64,000 nucleotides of DNA from Bifidobacterium sp. ESL0732 (GCF_029395535.1 NZ_CP113920.1:186001-250000); one strand, 5' to 3'; shown: positions 46,495 through 54,557, counted from the stretch's first letter. The notes: generated by a model from the sequence alone, not told the origin. Translations and numbers: made by a program.

Positions 46495-47394
46495 ATGTCC
46501 GGGTTCGATAAGGACGACTATCTGAAGGATCTGCCGGATCCCGACGACGCATGGCTCAACTCCATGGCTGGGTTCAATGCGCCGGGTGCGGGATTCGGCG
46601 GGTCCCCTGATGGGGCCGGTTCCGCAGAACCCGAGCACACTAGCGCCGGCGCAACCGGCGAAAAGGCGGGTGAAACAATGAGCTCCGAACAGTCGAATAA
46701 CAAGGCCGACGACGAAGCGAAACAGAACCCACAGGGTGCTGCCGCTTCAGCTGCCAACAACAACGACAATACGAACGTGAACGCAGGCGATGCTTCCGCG
46801 CAACCGGATGCTGGCCAGGCTGGTGCTGACAATAGCCAAGCCAATGCTGCTGGTGCCGCGGCTGCCGCTGCTAATACCAACGGCGACAACGCAACCGATG
46901 ACGCAAGCAAGGCTGATACGGCAGACGCTGCCGATGGCAAGGACGGCGAGAATACGCTGACACCGCTCGGGCAGGCGAAAAAGGAAGCCGCGGACTATCT
47001 TGATGCGCTCCAGCGTGAGCGTGCTGAGTTCGTCAACTTCCGCAACCGCGCGAAGAAAGAGCAGGATATTTTCCGCCAGCACGGCATCATTGATGTGCTG
47101 ACCGCGTTGCTTCCGGCTCTCGACGACATCGACCGTATCCGTGAGCACAGCGATCTGGACGATTCGTTCGCCGCTGTGGCCAACAAGATCGACAAGGCGT
47201 TCGAGAAGTTCGGCGTGGAGAAGTTCGGCAAGAAGGGTGAAGCTTTCGACCCGACCAAACACGAAGCGATACTTCACAAACCGGATGCCGACGCGACCGA
47301 AGAGACTGTGGACACCGTCGTAGAGGCGGGCTATCGCATCGGCGACCGGGTAATCCGGGCCGCTCGTGTGGTGGTGGCTTCCCCCAAGGCCTAG
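46495..47394 (+). CDS. grpE: Nucleotide exchange factor GrpE
   Basis: A 299-residue GrpE with a long acidic, Ala/Asn/Asp-rich N-terminus (about 1-150) that doubles the usual size. The conserved part follows: a long helix (150-200, with LQRERAEFVNFRNRAKKEQ) and a beta-wing domain ending VVEAGYRIGDRVIRAARVVVA. It releases ADP from DnaK. The ATG lies three bases after the dnaK stop. Another ATG at 46678 is inside the low-complexity part and is less likely. Confidence 0.93.
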   Translation: MSGFDKDDYLKDLPDPDDAWLNSMAGFNAPGAGFGGSPDGAGSAEPEHTSAGATGEKAGETMSSEQSNNKADDEAKQNPQGAAASAANNNDNTNVNAGDASAQPDAGQAGADNSQANAAGAAAAAANTNGDNATDDASKADTADAADGKDGENTLTPLGQAKKEAADYLDALQRERAEFVNFRNRAKKEQDIFRQHGIIDVLTALLPALDDIDRIREHSDLDDSFAAVANKIDKAFEKFGVEKFGKKGEAFDPTKHEAILHKPDADATEETVDTVVEAGYRIGDRVIRAARVVVASPKA

Positions 47395-47422
47395 CGGCTA
47401 TCTGCAATGACGTGATACGTAG

Positions 47423-47456
47423 AGTGCGATTCCCCGCGTGGCCGGAGGGTCGCACT
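47423..47456 (+). terminator. Intercistronic hairpin between grpE and dnaJ
   Basis: AGTGCGA (47423-47429) pairs with TCGCACT (47450-47456). It sits in the 125-bp gap and has no T-run, so partial attenuation or RNA processing is more likely than full termination. Confidence 0.5.
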
Positions 47457-47519
47457 TATCGTTTGTAAAGTCGTTGCAGGCAATGTACCGGCTTAGGGCC
47501 CGAGAAGGAGGGCAGTGAT

Positions 47520-48560
47520 ATGGCTGAGAATGAATGGCTAGATAAAGATTTTTACAAGGTGCTCGGCGTCTCCAAGGACGCGACGAGCGAGGAGATTACC
47601 AAGGCTTACCGCAAGCTTGCGCGTAAGTACCATCCCGATCTCAACAAGACCAAGGAAGCCGAGGAGAAGTTCAAGGACATCTCGGAGGCCTACGATGTGC
47701 TCAACAACGCCGACCAGCGGCGCAAGTACGACGCAATCCGCCAGTTCGCGGGTGGCGGCGCAAGGTTCGCCGGCGGTTCCGGCCAAGGCGGGTTCGGTGG
47801 CGGCGCCTCCGACTTCTCCGATATCTTCGGTTCGATGTTCGGTGGTGGCGCGGGCGGCCCCGGCGGGGTTCGCTTCTCGACCTCCGGCGGTGGTCCGACC
47901 AACCTGAACGACATCTTCTCGATGTTCGGCAACGCGGCTGGCCAAGGCGCTGGCGGCTACGCGGGTGCTGGTTCGCCTTACGGCGGTGGCGGCGGGTCGA
48001 GCTCCTACCGTGAGCCGCAGCGTCCGGTGCGCGGCGAGGACCGCAACTCGAAGATCACGCTGACCTTCCGTCAGGCCGTGAAGGGCGCGACCGTCTCGCT
48101 GAAGGCGGGCGGGCGCAAGTTCAAGACCCACATCCCGGCCGGTGTGAAGGACGGGCAGAAGATCCGGCTTCCCGGCAAGGGCAAGCTCGGTTCTAACGGT
48201 GGGCGCGCAGGCGATATGTACCTGCAGATCCACGTCAAGAACGACACGAAGTTCAGCCTCGATGGCAACAACATCGTGATGCCGCTGCCGGTCACCATCG
48301 GTGAAGCGGTGGCTGGTGCCCGCGTCAAGGCGAATGATTTCGATGGCAATGAAGTGACATTCCGCGTGCCGGCTGGCACGTCGAGCGGCACCGAGGTCCG
48401 TGTCGGCGGCAAGGGTGTTCCTGGCCGTGATGGTGACTTGGTCGGACGCGTAGTGATTCGCGTGCCGAGCAGGCCCAGCATGGCGCAGAAGCACGATGCC
48501 AAGGAATTCGACAAGAATTCCGGCGAGTTCGTCGACGAGGTTGCCAAAGAGCGCGAGTGA
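47520..48560 (+). CDS. dnaJ: DnaJ-family co-chaperone, no zinc finger (type II)
   Basis: A 346-residue Hsp40. The J domain (about 9-75) has the HPD tripeptide in YHPDLNK. A long Gly/Phe/Ser-rich region (80-165) is followed by the C-terminal peptide-binding domains (170-330; DLYLQIHVK-like and GEAVAGARV). The cysteine-rich zinc-finger of classical DnaJ is absent, as in CbpA/DnaJ-2. It activates DnaK ATPase and delivers substrates. GAAGGAG precedes the ATG. It belongs to the HspR-controlled operon, as in other actinobacteria. Confidence 0.95.
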   Translation: MAENEWLDKDFYKVLGVSKDATSEEITKAYRKLARKYHPDLNKTKEAEEKFKDISEAYDVLNNADQRRKYDAIRQFAGGGARFAGGSGQGGFGGGASDFSDIFGSMFGGGAGGPGGVRFSTSGGGPTNLNDIFSMFGNAAGQGAGGYAGAGSPYGGGGGSSSYREPQRPVRGEDRNSKITLTFRQAVKGATVSLKAGGRKFKTHIPAGVKDGQKIRLPGKGKLGSNGGRAGDMYLQIHVKNDTKFSLDGNNIVMPLPVTIGEAVAGARVKANDFDGNEVTFRVPAGTSSGTEVRVGGKGVPGRDGDLVGRVVIRVPSRPSMAQKHDAKEFDKNSGEFVDEVAKERE

Positions 48561-48872
48561 TTCGCGCGGCTGCGGTGGATGAGGTTGCCAACTGGTCGAA
48601 GCGGTTGAAACGGCTGAAGCGAGACGTAGGAATAATACGGTAAGTTTCGGCACAACGGTTTGATGGAAATGTCTGTCGGATCTTTCCGGCAGATCTTCCG
48701 TCGGCTGATAACAAGTTGTGATTGGCCTATACGCAATCGCGCAAGAGCGTTGCGGATAGACCAATCAAGCAGTTTTGGGCGAGATAGGCATTGCGTATTA
48801 CATTGATGCATAAAGCGGTCAATGTCATACGTTATGAATGAAGTTATAAACAACGACGAGCGGAGGTGAATG

Positions 48873-49577
48873 ATGGCTCGAATTTCTCGTGAGGTACAGG
48901 CGCTCTATGGGCTGTGTGCAGTCGCACTGGTCGAACAGCGCGCTGATTTGGACGGTGCCGACGACGTTGGTTTCGATATCGATTTGCCTGTTTTCAGCGT
49001 CGGCCGTGCCGCACAATTGGCGGACATCCATCCCCAGACCCTGCGTCAATACGACCGTCAGGGGCTTATCGTCCCCCAACGGACGGAAGGCGGCGCTCGC
49101 CGTTACTCCTTGCGCGATGTGCACAAGCTCGCCGAGGCCCAGCAAATGAGCCAGGAGGATGGCATCAATCTCGCCGGCATCTCGCGGATTCTCGACTTGC
49201 AGGAGGAGAACCGCCAGTTGCGGCGCGAGGTGAAGCGCCTCGAACGCCCGCGTGGTTCCAGTATTTTCGCCGCCGATTCCGACGGTGACATCACCGAGAT
49301 TCAGCGCTCTCGTCAGGCCCGTCGCTGGCGTCACGAGGTGCAGGCCCACACCCGTGAGCTCCCGGGTCGGCCATATTACGCTGGCAATGCCACCAATCCG
49401 CATGCTTCGAACGCGCAATCGGACGTAGCTGGGACTGGGGTCAATGCCGATGCCGATACTTCGCAAGGACAGTCTGCCCACAAGCCCCGTCACGCTGCGA
49501 AACCTGGCTCTGCTCCCTATTCCGACCCATTCGTCGACCCGCGTTCGTTGGTCGTTTGGGGCCATTATTACGACTGA
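48873..49577 (+). CDS. hspR: Heat-shock repressor HspR (MerR family)
   Basis: The 234-residue protein has a MerR-type winged helix at about 45-115 (FSVGRAAQLADIHPQTLRQYDRQGLIVPQR, then the RRYSLRDVHKL wing). A coiled-coil-like stretch follows (120-150, LQEENRQLRREVKRLE). Its ~43-residue N-terminal and ~80-residue C-terminal extensions are longer than in Streptomyces HspR. Of two adjacent ATG codons, the one at 48873 has the better spacing from GGAGG. It represses the operon through the HAIR boxes at 44400 and 44459, with DnaK as likely co-repressor. The ~310-bp gap after dnaJ suggests an extra promoter. Confidence 0.93.
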   Translation: MARISREVQALYGLCAVALVEQRADLDGADDVGFDIDLPVFSVGRAAQLADIHPQTLRQYDRQGLIVPQRTEGGARRYSLRDVHKLAEAQQMSQEDGINLAGISRILDLQEENRQLRREVKRLERPRGSSIFAADSDGDITEIQRSRQARRWRHEVQAHTRELPGRPYYAGNATNPHASNAQSDVAGTGVNADADTSQGQSAHKPRHAAKPGSAPYSDPFVDPRSLVVWGHYYD

Positions 49578-49686
49578 CAGATTCAGATGGAATGCAGAAA
49601 GCTTTCATCAAGCAGTTATCGGTGAATGGTTTCGGCAATCTCAGCAAACGTTAGAAAGCGCTCACGAGTTAATCCTCAGTGAACGC

Positions 49687-49840
49687 TTTCTTGCATATTT
49701 GGAGCTGGATGCAAGAAAGTGGCCGTTGACCCGTCATCAGTGACCGGTTTCTTGCATCGTTGCGCGAGGATGCTAGAAAACGGTCATTTACCAACGCTGA
49801 GTGGCCGATTTCTTGCATGATGATAGGTGAATGCTAGAAA
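49687..49840. repeat. Three hairpins at an exact 61-bp period
   Basis: Each unit is TTTCTTGCAT, a 12-base loop of unrelated sequence, then ATGCAAGAAA or ATGCTAGAAA. Units lie at 49687-49718, 49748-49779 and 49809-49840. The 29-base spacers carry outer arms that pair in a compensating way (TGACCG/CGGTCA around unit 2; TGGCC/GGCC around unit 3). A related imperfect inverted repeat (AGAAAGCG...CGCTTTCT) precedes unit 1. Not a known feature type. Confidence 0.9.
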
Positions 49841-50041
49841 ATGGCCGTCGTCGATTCTTTCGACAATGGCGTGTATTGCGTTTTGGTTTATATAGGCGCT
49901 AAGCTGCTGACGGCATTACTAAAGCGAGTGCTTATGGCATGATAGAGATGTAGAACGTATTGAAGGTGCCAGCGTCATGTATCAACGCGATTGCATGAGT
50001 GAACAAGCTGGCGTGGACGGATATGACGAGGTGGATTCCCT

Positions 50042-50917
50042 TTGGCTTTGCAGCGGCAAAATGATGTAATGGGTTCTAGGCGGATGTTGAAGGCCGTCCT
50101 CTGGGATATGGACGGCACCTTGATCGACTCGGAGCCTTACTGGCATCAGGTCGAGATGGGCATCGCCCGCGAGCATGGCGGCTATTGGAGCGAAGATATC
50201 GGATGGACCTGCTCCGGAAAGCCGGTTCCGCAAGTCGCGCAAAAGATGGTGGACCATGGCACCAAGTTGCCGGTCTCCGAAATACAGCGGCTCATGATTG
50301 AAGGCGTGGCGCGCAAGGAAGCGGAACACATGCCGTGGATCGAAGGCGTGGAAGAGGTGTTACGCTCGCTGGTTGCTGCGGGGATTCCGTCGGTTTTGGT
50401 GACAGCGTCGCCGCGCCGTATGGCCGAGAATCTGGTGCGCCAGGCTCCCGAGGGCGCGTTCGTCGGGTATGTCTGCGGTGAGGACGACTTGCCCAAGAAG
50501 CCGAATCCCGCGCCGTATCTTGCCGCGGCAGAAGTGGTTGGTATTGAGCTTCCGCATGATATAGCCGTGGCCAATGGCATGTCGGAGCCAGAAAATGGCC
50601 ACTCTGGTCGTCAGAGGCAGAGCGGTGGCAACAACGACAAGGGGAGCGGCAAAGCTTCTGCCGGTAACGCTGAGGTTGCTTTTAAAGACGCGGATTTCTA
50701 TCACGAAATGGCGAGATGTGTAGCTCTCGAAGATTCGATGACCGGTATTGAGTCGGCAGCGGCTTCTGGCGCAACAACGATTGCCCAAACGGGCTTCATC
50801 GGAACAGACACGTCCGCCGGCCCCCAATTCGCGTCGATCAGCAGCTACGACAACCTGACCGCCGAAGTCCTCGAACACTACGTCGAGCAGCGTCTGGCGA
50901 GTCTGACCAATAGTTGA
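50042..50917 (+). CDS. HAD-superfamily hydrolase (beta-phosphoglucomutase-like phosphatase)
   Basis: The ~291-residue protein has HAD motif I LWDMDGTLID (nucleophile and acid Asp), motif II in VLVTASPRR, motif III Lys in LPKKPNPAPYL and motif IV in CVALEDSMTGIESAAASGA. A cap domain sits between I and II. A hydrophilic Gly/Ser/Asn-rich insert (about 180-215) separates motifs III and IV, unusual for the family. TTG at 50042 has a good site (GAGGTGG, 7 bases); ATG at 50069 or 50084 are alternatives with weaker sites. It probably dephosphorylates a sugar phosphate or other small metabolite. Confidence 0.85.
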   Translation: MALQRQNDVMGSRRMLKAVLWDMDGTLIDSEPYWHQVEMGIAREHGGYWSEDIGWTCSGKPVPQVAQKMVDHGTKLPVSEIQRLMIEGVARKEAEHMPWIEGVEEVLRSLVAAGIPSVLVTASPRRMAENLVRQAPEGAFVGYVCGEDDLPKKPNPAPYLAAAEVVGIELPHDIAVANGMSEPENGHSGRQRQSGGNNDKGSGKASAGNAEVAFKDADFYHEMARCVALEDSMTGIESAAASGATTIAQTGFIGTDTSAGPQFASISSYDNLTAEVLEHYVEQRLASLTNS

Positions 50918-51084
50918 TGCCTATGCACTATGTTTCTGGAAATCGTTGAATCGTCCCGGAACATAGATAGCATTTGCCGGGCGTTGGGAATGTGACATAT
51001 TCAGATAAGAGATTCGGTCTGCTTTTGCAGCCCTCATATTGTTAATGGCGTTCAGTTTTCGTTAAGGCGTTGCTGAAACGCAAT

Positions 51085-51132
51085 CGGCGAGATGCGGCGA
51101 ACTGGTATAAAACCAGCCTGTGCATCTCGCCG
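51085..51132. terminator. Segmented bidirectional hairpin between HAD and SDR genes
   Basis: CGGCGAGATGC pairs with GCATCTCGCCG (11 bp, 51085-51095 and 51122-51132). An inner CTGGT/ACCAG stem (51102-51106, 51112-51116) lies inside a symmetric internal loop. It sits where two genes converge and has no long T-run on either side. Confidence 0.7.
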
Positions 51133-51176
51133 AAAGTTGTGGCGCGTAGCGCTAATTTCAATCCGAACTGTATCCA

Positions 51177-51941
51177 TCAGACGACAGTCCAGCCTCCGTC
51201 AGCTGCGATGATGTCTCCATTGATGAAACTTGATTCATCGGACGCGAGGAACAGCGCAAGATTGGCGATTTGACTCGGCTCGGCCAATGGAGCGTCACCG
51301 GTCAGCGCAAGGGCTTTGGTACCCAATTCGTTAGGCGCGGTAATTGTGCTCTGGATGTTCGTCTTGACGCCGCCGGGCGCGATGGCATTGGCTCGGATGT
51401 TGTTGAAACGTCCATAAGTGGCGGCGATGTTCTTGGTCATCCCGACCAGTCCGTGCTTGGCCATGGTGTAGGCGGCACCTCCTCGAACGCCGAACAGCCC
51501 GCCTACTGAAGCGTTGTTAACGATAACCCCGCCGTTCTCCTGCTTGAGCATCACGTTGATAGCGGCGCGCGCAGCCTTGAACGGACCGGTCAGATTGACG
51601 GCCATGACCTTCTCGTACAGCTTGTCGTCAAGCTCGCCGACGGGAATGAAGTTGTCCATGATGCCTGCGTTGTTGACGAGAATGTCCAAGTGGCCGAAAG
51701 TGTCGGTTGCGCACTTAACCATGGCATCGATGTCAGCCTCGTTGGCAATGTTGGTGACGGCGGACACGGCTTGCCCACCCGCGTCAGTAATTTCCTTTTC
51801 AACAGCGGCAAGTGTGTCTTTGTTGATATCAGCCAGCACGACTTTCGCACCTTCGGCTGCGAAACGTTCCGAAATTGCTTTGCCCATGCCTGAAGCGGCA
51901 CCTGTGACAATAGCTACTTTGCCTTTTAATTGATCTGTCAT
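51177..51941 (-). CDS. SDR-family oxidoreductase
   Basis: The 254-residue protein has the cofactor motif TGAASGMG (about 14-21), ILVNNAG (near 87-93), the Ser in NNASVGG and the catalytic YTMAK. This is a classical SDR related to gluconate 5-dehydrogenase and 3-oxoacyl reductases. It should oxidise or reduce a sugar, polyol or alcohol with NAD(P). The gene stands alone, just left of the tRNA-Ala island; before the island inserted it would have been near the sorC sugar-acid cluster, which lacks a dehydrogenase. That link is speculation. Confidence 0.85.
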   Translation of the reverse strand: MTDQLKGKVAIVTGAASGMGKAISERFAAEGAKVVLADINKDTLAAVEKEITDAGGQAVSAVTNIANEADIDAMVKCATDTFGHLDILVNNAGIMDNFIPVGELDDKLYEKVMAVNLTGPFKAARAAINVMLKQENGGVIVNNASVGGLFGVRGGAAYTMAKHGLVGMTKNIAATYGRFNNIRANAIAPGGVKTNIQSTITAPNELGTKALALTGDAPLAEPSQIANLALFLASDESSFINGDIIAADGGWTVV

Positions 51942-52159
51942 AGTTCAACTCCTTTGTTTATGATGCAAGAACTGCATCTTCTTTCATGCTAGCAGTAATT
52001 CGATAAAGATAGCTTGTTTGTGTGCCATAATTACTGTGAGATTTCAGACATGATGTATCGTTGTGTATATTCTTTCCAGAGGTATTGAATATAACCGAGT
52101 CATCGTAACTCAGTTCTTGCAAGCAGGAAAATAATGTAGGATTTTCTGGTTAGAAATAC
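51942..52159. other. Upstream region of the SDR gene, no gene seen
   Basis: About 220 bp of moderately AT-rich DNA between the SDR start and the left att-like repeat. It should contain the SDR promoter on the minus strand; no distinct box was recognised. Confidence 0.35.
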
Positions 52160-52212
52160 AAAAGGATTCCGGGAAACGTCGGAAACTCTCTTTGTAGAGC
52201 TGATGGTAATCG
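52160..52212. repeat. Left att-like repeat of the tRNA-Ala island
   Basis: About 53 bp similar to 53036-53088. The last 16 bases (GAGCTGATGGTAATCG, 52197-52212) are identical to the 3' end of tRNA-Ala (acceptor and T-loop), and ~35 bp beyond match with few changes. This is the pattern left by integrase-mediated insertion at a tRNA 3' end. Confidence 0.75.
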
Positions 52213-52385
52213 CATAATCTGTTGATATTCTGCCGATTTCCACCATCATTATTTTGTGTACCTATATGTGTACCTAAAATTCATTTTTCTACTATTTTTA
52301 ACTTTTTAAAGATCGGTGATGCGTAGTTTCAAGAGCTGTTTCTAAAAGCAGCCCATGTCTCTTGTAGCGAAGTGTCTTGCTATTT

Positions 52386-52422
52386 TGTATACGAAAAGAT
52401 ATTCTTTATGTATACGAAAAGA
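52386..52422 (+). promoter_or_regulatory. Direct-repeat operator of the toxin/antitoxin-like operon
   Basis: TGTATACGAAAAGA occurs at 52386-52399 and again at 52409-52422, 23 bp apart. It is directly upstream of the first gene of the pair, a position suited to autoregulation by the ribbon-helix-helix partner. GTATAC within it is itself palindromic. Confidence 0.65.
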
Positions 52423-52436
52423 AAAGAGGTGGGGAA

Positions 52437-52733
52437 TTGCAAGTTTGCCTGCATCCAAGGGTGTTGGAGAAACGTCCTTGGCTCGATGAGAAGGAGATTG
52501 TTGCCGCGTGGATGGATGCCGCGCGTATGCTTCCCCGCCAGGGCGATTACGAGCCAGACCAGATGCTCGCCATCGGTTGGGACTGGCATGGCAGGCTCAC
52601 CGAGATGATTGCGTATGCCGGCATGGAGGATGACGAATGGATTATCTTCCACGCCGCACCGGCAAGAAAGAAGTTCCTCGCCGAGATGGGGTTCGGCGAG
52701 GCTGAGATTCGTCAGTTGTTGGGAAGGAGATAA
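52437..52733 (+). CDS. Putative toxin-like small protein of a two-gene module
   Basis: A 98-residue protein, start TTG at 52437 behind AAGAGGTGG (an upstream TTG would run through the direct repeats). The N-terminal half has MQVCLHPRVLEKRPWLDEKEI-type helices. The C-terminal half reads IGWDWHGRLTEMIAY, then DEWIIFHAAPARKKFL, a strand-rich pattern seen in small toxins of the RelE/BrnT kind, where a HAxPAR-like motif is conserved. I do not recognise a named family. The next gene starts three bases after its stop. Toxin role is inferred from size, pairing and the island setting. Confidence 0.6.
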   Translation: MQVCLHPRVLEKRPWLDEKEIVAAWMDAARMLPRQGDYEPDQMLAIGWDWHGRLTEMIAYAGMEDDEWIIFHAAPARKKFLAEMGFGEAEIRQLLGRR

Positions 52734-52736
52734 CCC

Positions 52737-53024
52737 ATGAAGGACTACAGGGCAAAAGGCGGAGTTGAGGTCACCGACGAGATGATTGACCAGTGGGACA
52801 AGGATGCTGATAACGGCATTTACCATGGCACTCCTGGCAAGCTCGTCGTTAACAAGCCACTTGGCCGCCCGCCGCTGTATGAGGAGCCGATGGTTCCGGT
52901 GACGTTCCGTATGCCAGGCAGTGAAGCGGAAGCGCTTCGCAAAGCTGCTGATAAGCGCGGCGTAAGTTTCGCCGATCTCATGCGCGAAGCGTGTCACAGG
53001 GAGCTTGGACGGCAGACGGCTTAG
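52737..53024 (+). CDS. Putative ribbon-helix-helix antitoxin-like protein
   Basis: A 95-residue protein. The C-terminal third (about 57-93) reads VPVTFRMPGSEAEALRKAADKRGVSFADLMREACHREL: one strand then two helices, the ribbon-helix-helix/CopG pattern of DNA-binding antitoxins. The acidic N-terminal half (DEMIDQWDKDADNG, LGRPPLYEE) resembles the partner-binding part of antitoxins of the BrnA/VapB type. GGAAGGAG precedes the ATG. It is encoded directly after the toxin-like gene, a toxin-first order, and ends 11 bp before the right att-like repeat. Confidence 0.65.
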   Translation: MKDYRAKGGVEVTDEMIDQWDKDADNGIYHGTPGKLVVNKPLGRPPLYEEPMVPVTFRMPGSEAEALRKAADKRGVSFADLMREACHRELGRQTA

Positions 53025-53035
53025 AATCATATGAA

Positions 53036-53088
53036 AAAGGTTTCCGGCGAATCGTCGGAAACCCTGCTCGTGGAGCTGATGGTAATCG
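53036..53088. repeat. Right att-like repeat overlapping tRNA-Ala 3' end
   Basis: Direct repeat partner of 52160-52212. Positions 53071-53088 belong to the tRNA (acceptor stem and T-loop), so integration would have restored the gene. Confidence 0.75.
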
Positions 53089-53143
53089 AAACCACGACCT
53101 CTTCGATGCGAACGAAGCGCTCTACCAACTGAGCTACAGCCCC
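53071..53143 (-). tRNA. tRNA-Ala (anticodon CGC)
   Basis: A 73-base cloverleaf can be drawn: acceptor GGGGCTG/CAGCTCC (one G-T pair), D arm GCTC/GAGC, anticodon arm CTTCG-TTCGCAT-CGAAG and T arm GTGGT-TTCGATT-ACCAT. The discriminator is A, and CCA is not encoded. The anticodon CGC reads GCG (Ala). Its 3' end serves as the attachment site of the small island to its left. Confidence 0.95.
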
Positions 53144-53180
53144 ATGTCTTTGAGTTCATCGCTCAAGACAACGTTACATA

Positions 53181-53209
53181 TTCTAGTACAACCCAGTCCC
53201 AAGTCCAAT
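53181..53209 (-). promoter_or_regulatory. Promoter of tRNA-Ala
   Basis: On the minus strand TTGGAC (53209-53204) and TAGAAT (53186-53181) are 17 bp apart. Transcription would start about 30 bases before the tRNA 5' end. Confidence 0.75.
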
Positions 53210-53249
53210 CCGGCGGGTTGGGAATGAAACCTATTCGTTAGCAAAGTCC

Positions 53250-54218
53250 CTATATCGCCAGCAAAGCCTCGGCAGTCTTCTGGTCGGTGACCAAAGCGGA
53301 AATGAGATGCCCGACCAGACAAGCGTGAATAGCGTTGACCTTGGCCGGCCCCCAGGCCACGCCGAGGACGATTGGGATTTTCTTGAGTCGCCCGAAATCG
53401 ATGGAAATTGTGCGTTCGTAAAGATCGGAATGAACGAGGTTGCCTTCCGCGTTGATCAGATGCCCGCAAATGTGCCCCACGACCCCGTGCCGACACAACG
53501 ACCGCGCGGTGGCAGGATCCACGTATTCGTCGAAGATGTGCCCGAGTCGCTCTTCCGTGGCGGCTCCGACACCCACGATGGCGATATCCGCTCCGCCCCC
53601 GAGCGCCAGGGTCGTAGCGATTTGCGGCTCCTTGCGCATGCTGTTGGCGATTTTCGCGTTCGAAAGAATCATCGGCACGGGCAGGGCGGTGAAGGTGCCG
53701 CCAAGCCGGCTGGCGAGCATGCGGCAGATGTCCGGGGAGTCGATCATCGGATTGTCGGGGCTCAGCGCGCCGATCATCTGCGCGACGTTGGATTTCGGCC
53801 ATTCGCAGATTGGCATTTCATGCACCGTCGCCGCCACGGCCCGTCCATTCGAGACCGTGACCAGCGAATCGGGCTTGCAAAGCTCGCAGAACAACGCTGC
53901 CGCGTATTTCGGCACCACCTGGCCTGCGCTTTCGCTGTCGTTCACCGTCGCCACACGCACATGTTTGAGCCCGAATTTGCGCTCCAGTTCCTGCTCGAGC
54001 TCACGGATACGTTCCAATTCGTGGCCGATGGAGATATGGACCATACCCGAGTCCCTTGATTCCTTGAGCAGACGTGAGACCGTCGGTCGGGAATAACCGA
54101 TATCGCGGGCGATTTGGGCCTGCGTCTTGTCTTCCAGATAATAGGAACGTGCCACGCGCAACACAAGTTCGATATGTTGCCGTGAGGAGCTGGTTGCTAG
54201 TGATTCATCGCTGAACAT
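53250..54218 (-). CDS. SorC-family transcriptional regulator
   Basis: A 322-residue regulator. The N-terminal helix-turn-helix (about 15-65; EDKTQAQIARDIGYSRPTVSRLLKESRDSG) is typical of SorC/DeoR-like proteins. The C-terminal sugar-phosphate-binding domain (70-320) contains GGxAD-type turns (LALGGGADIAIVGVGAATEE) and GHICGHLIN. It is divergent from the lactonase-kinase-isomerase cluster and probably senses a phosphorylated intermediate. Its start codon lies inside an operator palindrome (54212-54225), which argues for autorepression. The RBS is weak, so the mRNA may be nearly leaderless. Confidence 0.9.
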   Translation of the reverse strand: MFSDESLATSSSRQHIELVLRVARSYYLEDKTQAQIARDIGYSRPTVSRLLKESRDSGMVHISIGHELERIRELEQELERKFGLKHVRVATVNDSESAGQVVPKYAAALFCELCKPDSLVTVSNGRAVAATVHEMPICEWPKSNVAQMIGALSPDNPMIDSPDICRMLASRLGGTFTALPVPMILSNAKIANSMRKEPQIATTLALGGGADIAIVGVGAATEERLGHIFDEYVDPATARSLCRHGVVGHICGHLINAEGNLVHSDLYERTISIDFGRLKKIPIVLGVAWGPAKVNAIHACLVGHLISALVTDQKTAEALLAI

Positions 54219-54225
54219 ATGTTCA
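54212..54225. promoter_or_regulatory. SorC operator 1, overlapping the sorC start codon
   Basis: TGAACATATGTTCA is a perfect 14-bp palindrome spanning the regulator's ATG (54218-54216). The same core recurs at 54306-54319. Confidence 0.8.
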
Positions 54226-54300
54226 TTCTAGCTCAATTCGAGAAGTTTTAACCGGAATTACACAACATTTTTAGTGTATAGCGAAATATTTGTATTGCAT

Positions 54301-54324
54301 CTTGATGAACATATGTTCATCAAG
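54301..54324. promoter_or_regulatory. SorC operator 2, 24-bp perfect palindrome
   Basis: The perfect palindrome has the core TGAACATATGTTCA extended by CTTGA/TCAAG. It is centred 94 bp from operator 1, close to nine helical turns, which would allow looping between the two. A GAACATAT half-site also occurs near 57447, before the kinase gene. Confidence 0.85.
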
Positions 54325-54557
54325 ACGTGGTGATTCCATCTGCAAACGCATATCGTAAGAATTGAAAACGCAATGGGTGAGATTGCAAAGAAGTTGCGAC
54401 TTTGATTTGTGGCCGCGAAATCCGCAATCTAGACAAGCCCGTTACGCAAGGAATTGCGAGTGACCGGCAGCCGGTCGTAGATATTAGGCGGCAGGCAGTC
54501 GGCGATCCACAAATTAAAAATTGGTTTAACAATGGTGAATCAAACAAGGAGTTAACA
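54325..54557 (+). promoter_or_regulatory. Leader of the sugar-acid operon
   Basis: About 230 bp between the main operator and the lactonase gene. It has no supportable gene. A promoter must lie here or within the operator region, but no strong -10/-35 pair was recognised. AAGGAG at the end serves the gene at 54558. Confidence 0.4.

Larger units (their letters stand above)
52213..53035. mobile_element. Small genomic island or relic at tRNA-Ala
   Basis: About 0.8 kb lies between two att-like direct repeats, the right one overlapping the 3' end of tRNA-Ala. It holds a toxin/antitoxin-like gene pair and AT-rich DNA with a TGTGTACCT direct repeat (about 52254-52276), but no integrase. It is best read as the remnant of a larger element, or a cassette mobilised in trans. 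Confidence 0.6.

Noticed and set aside
29187..48803. Identical 15-mer CATTGCGTATTACAT in the nrdHIE and hspR upstream regions
   Set aside because: A 15-mer match is expected about once or twice by chance in 64 kb, and it does not resemble a known operator.
49687..49840. Hairpin array considered as a short CRISPR or attC array
   Set aside because: Arms alternate with 12- and 29-base segments that partly pair with each other; spacers are not independent, and no cas or integrase gene is present.
52345..52372. CAGCCCATGTCT, similar to the tRNA-Ala 5' flank, considered as part of a second degenerate tRNA copy
   Set aside because: It is about 140 bp from the left att repeat, far more than a tRNA length, and no tRNA arms can be drawn between them.
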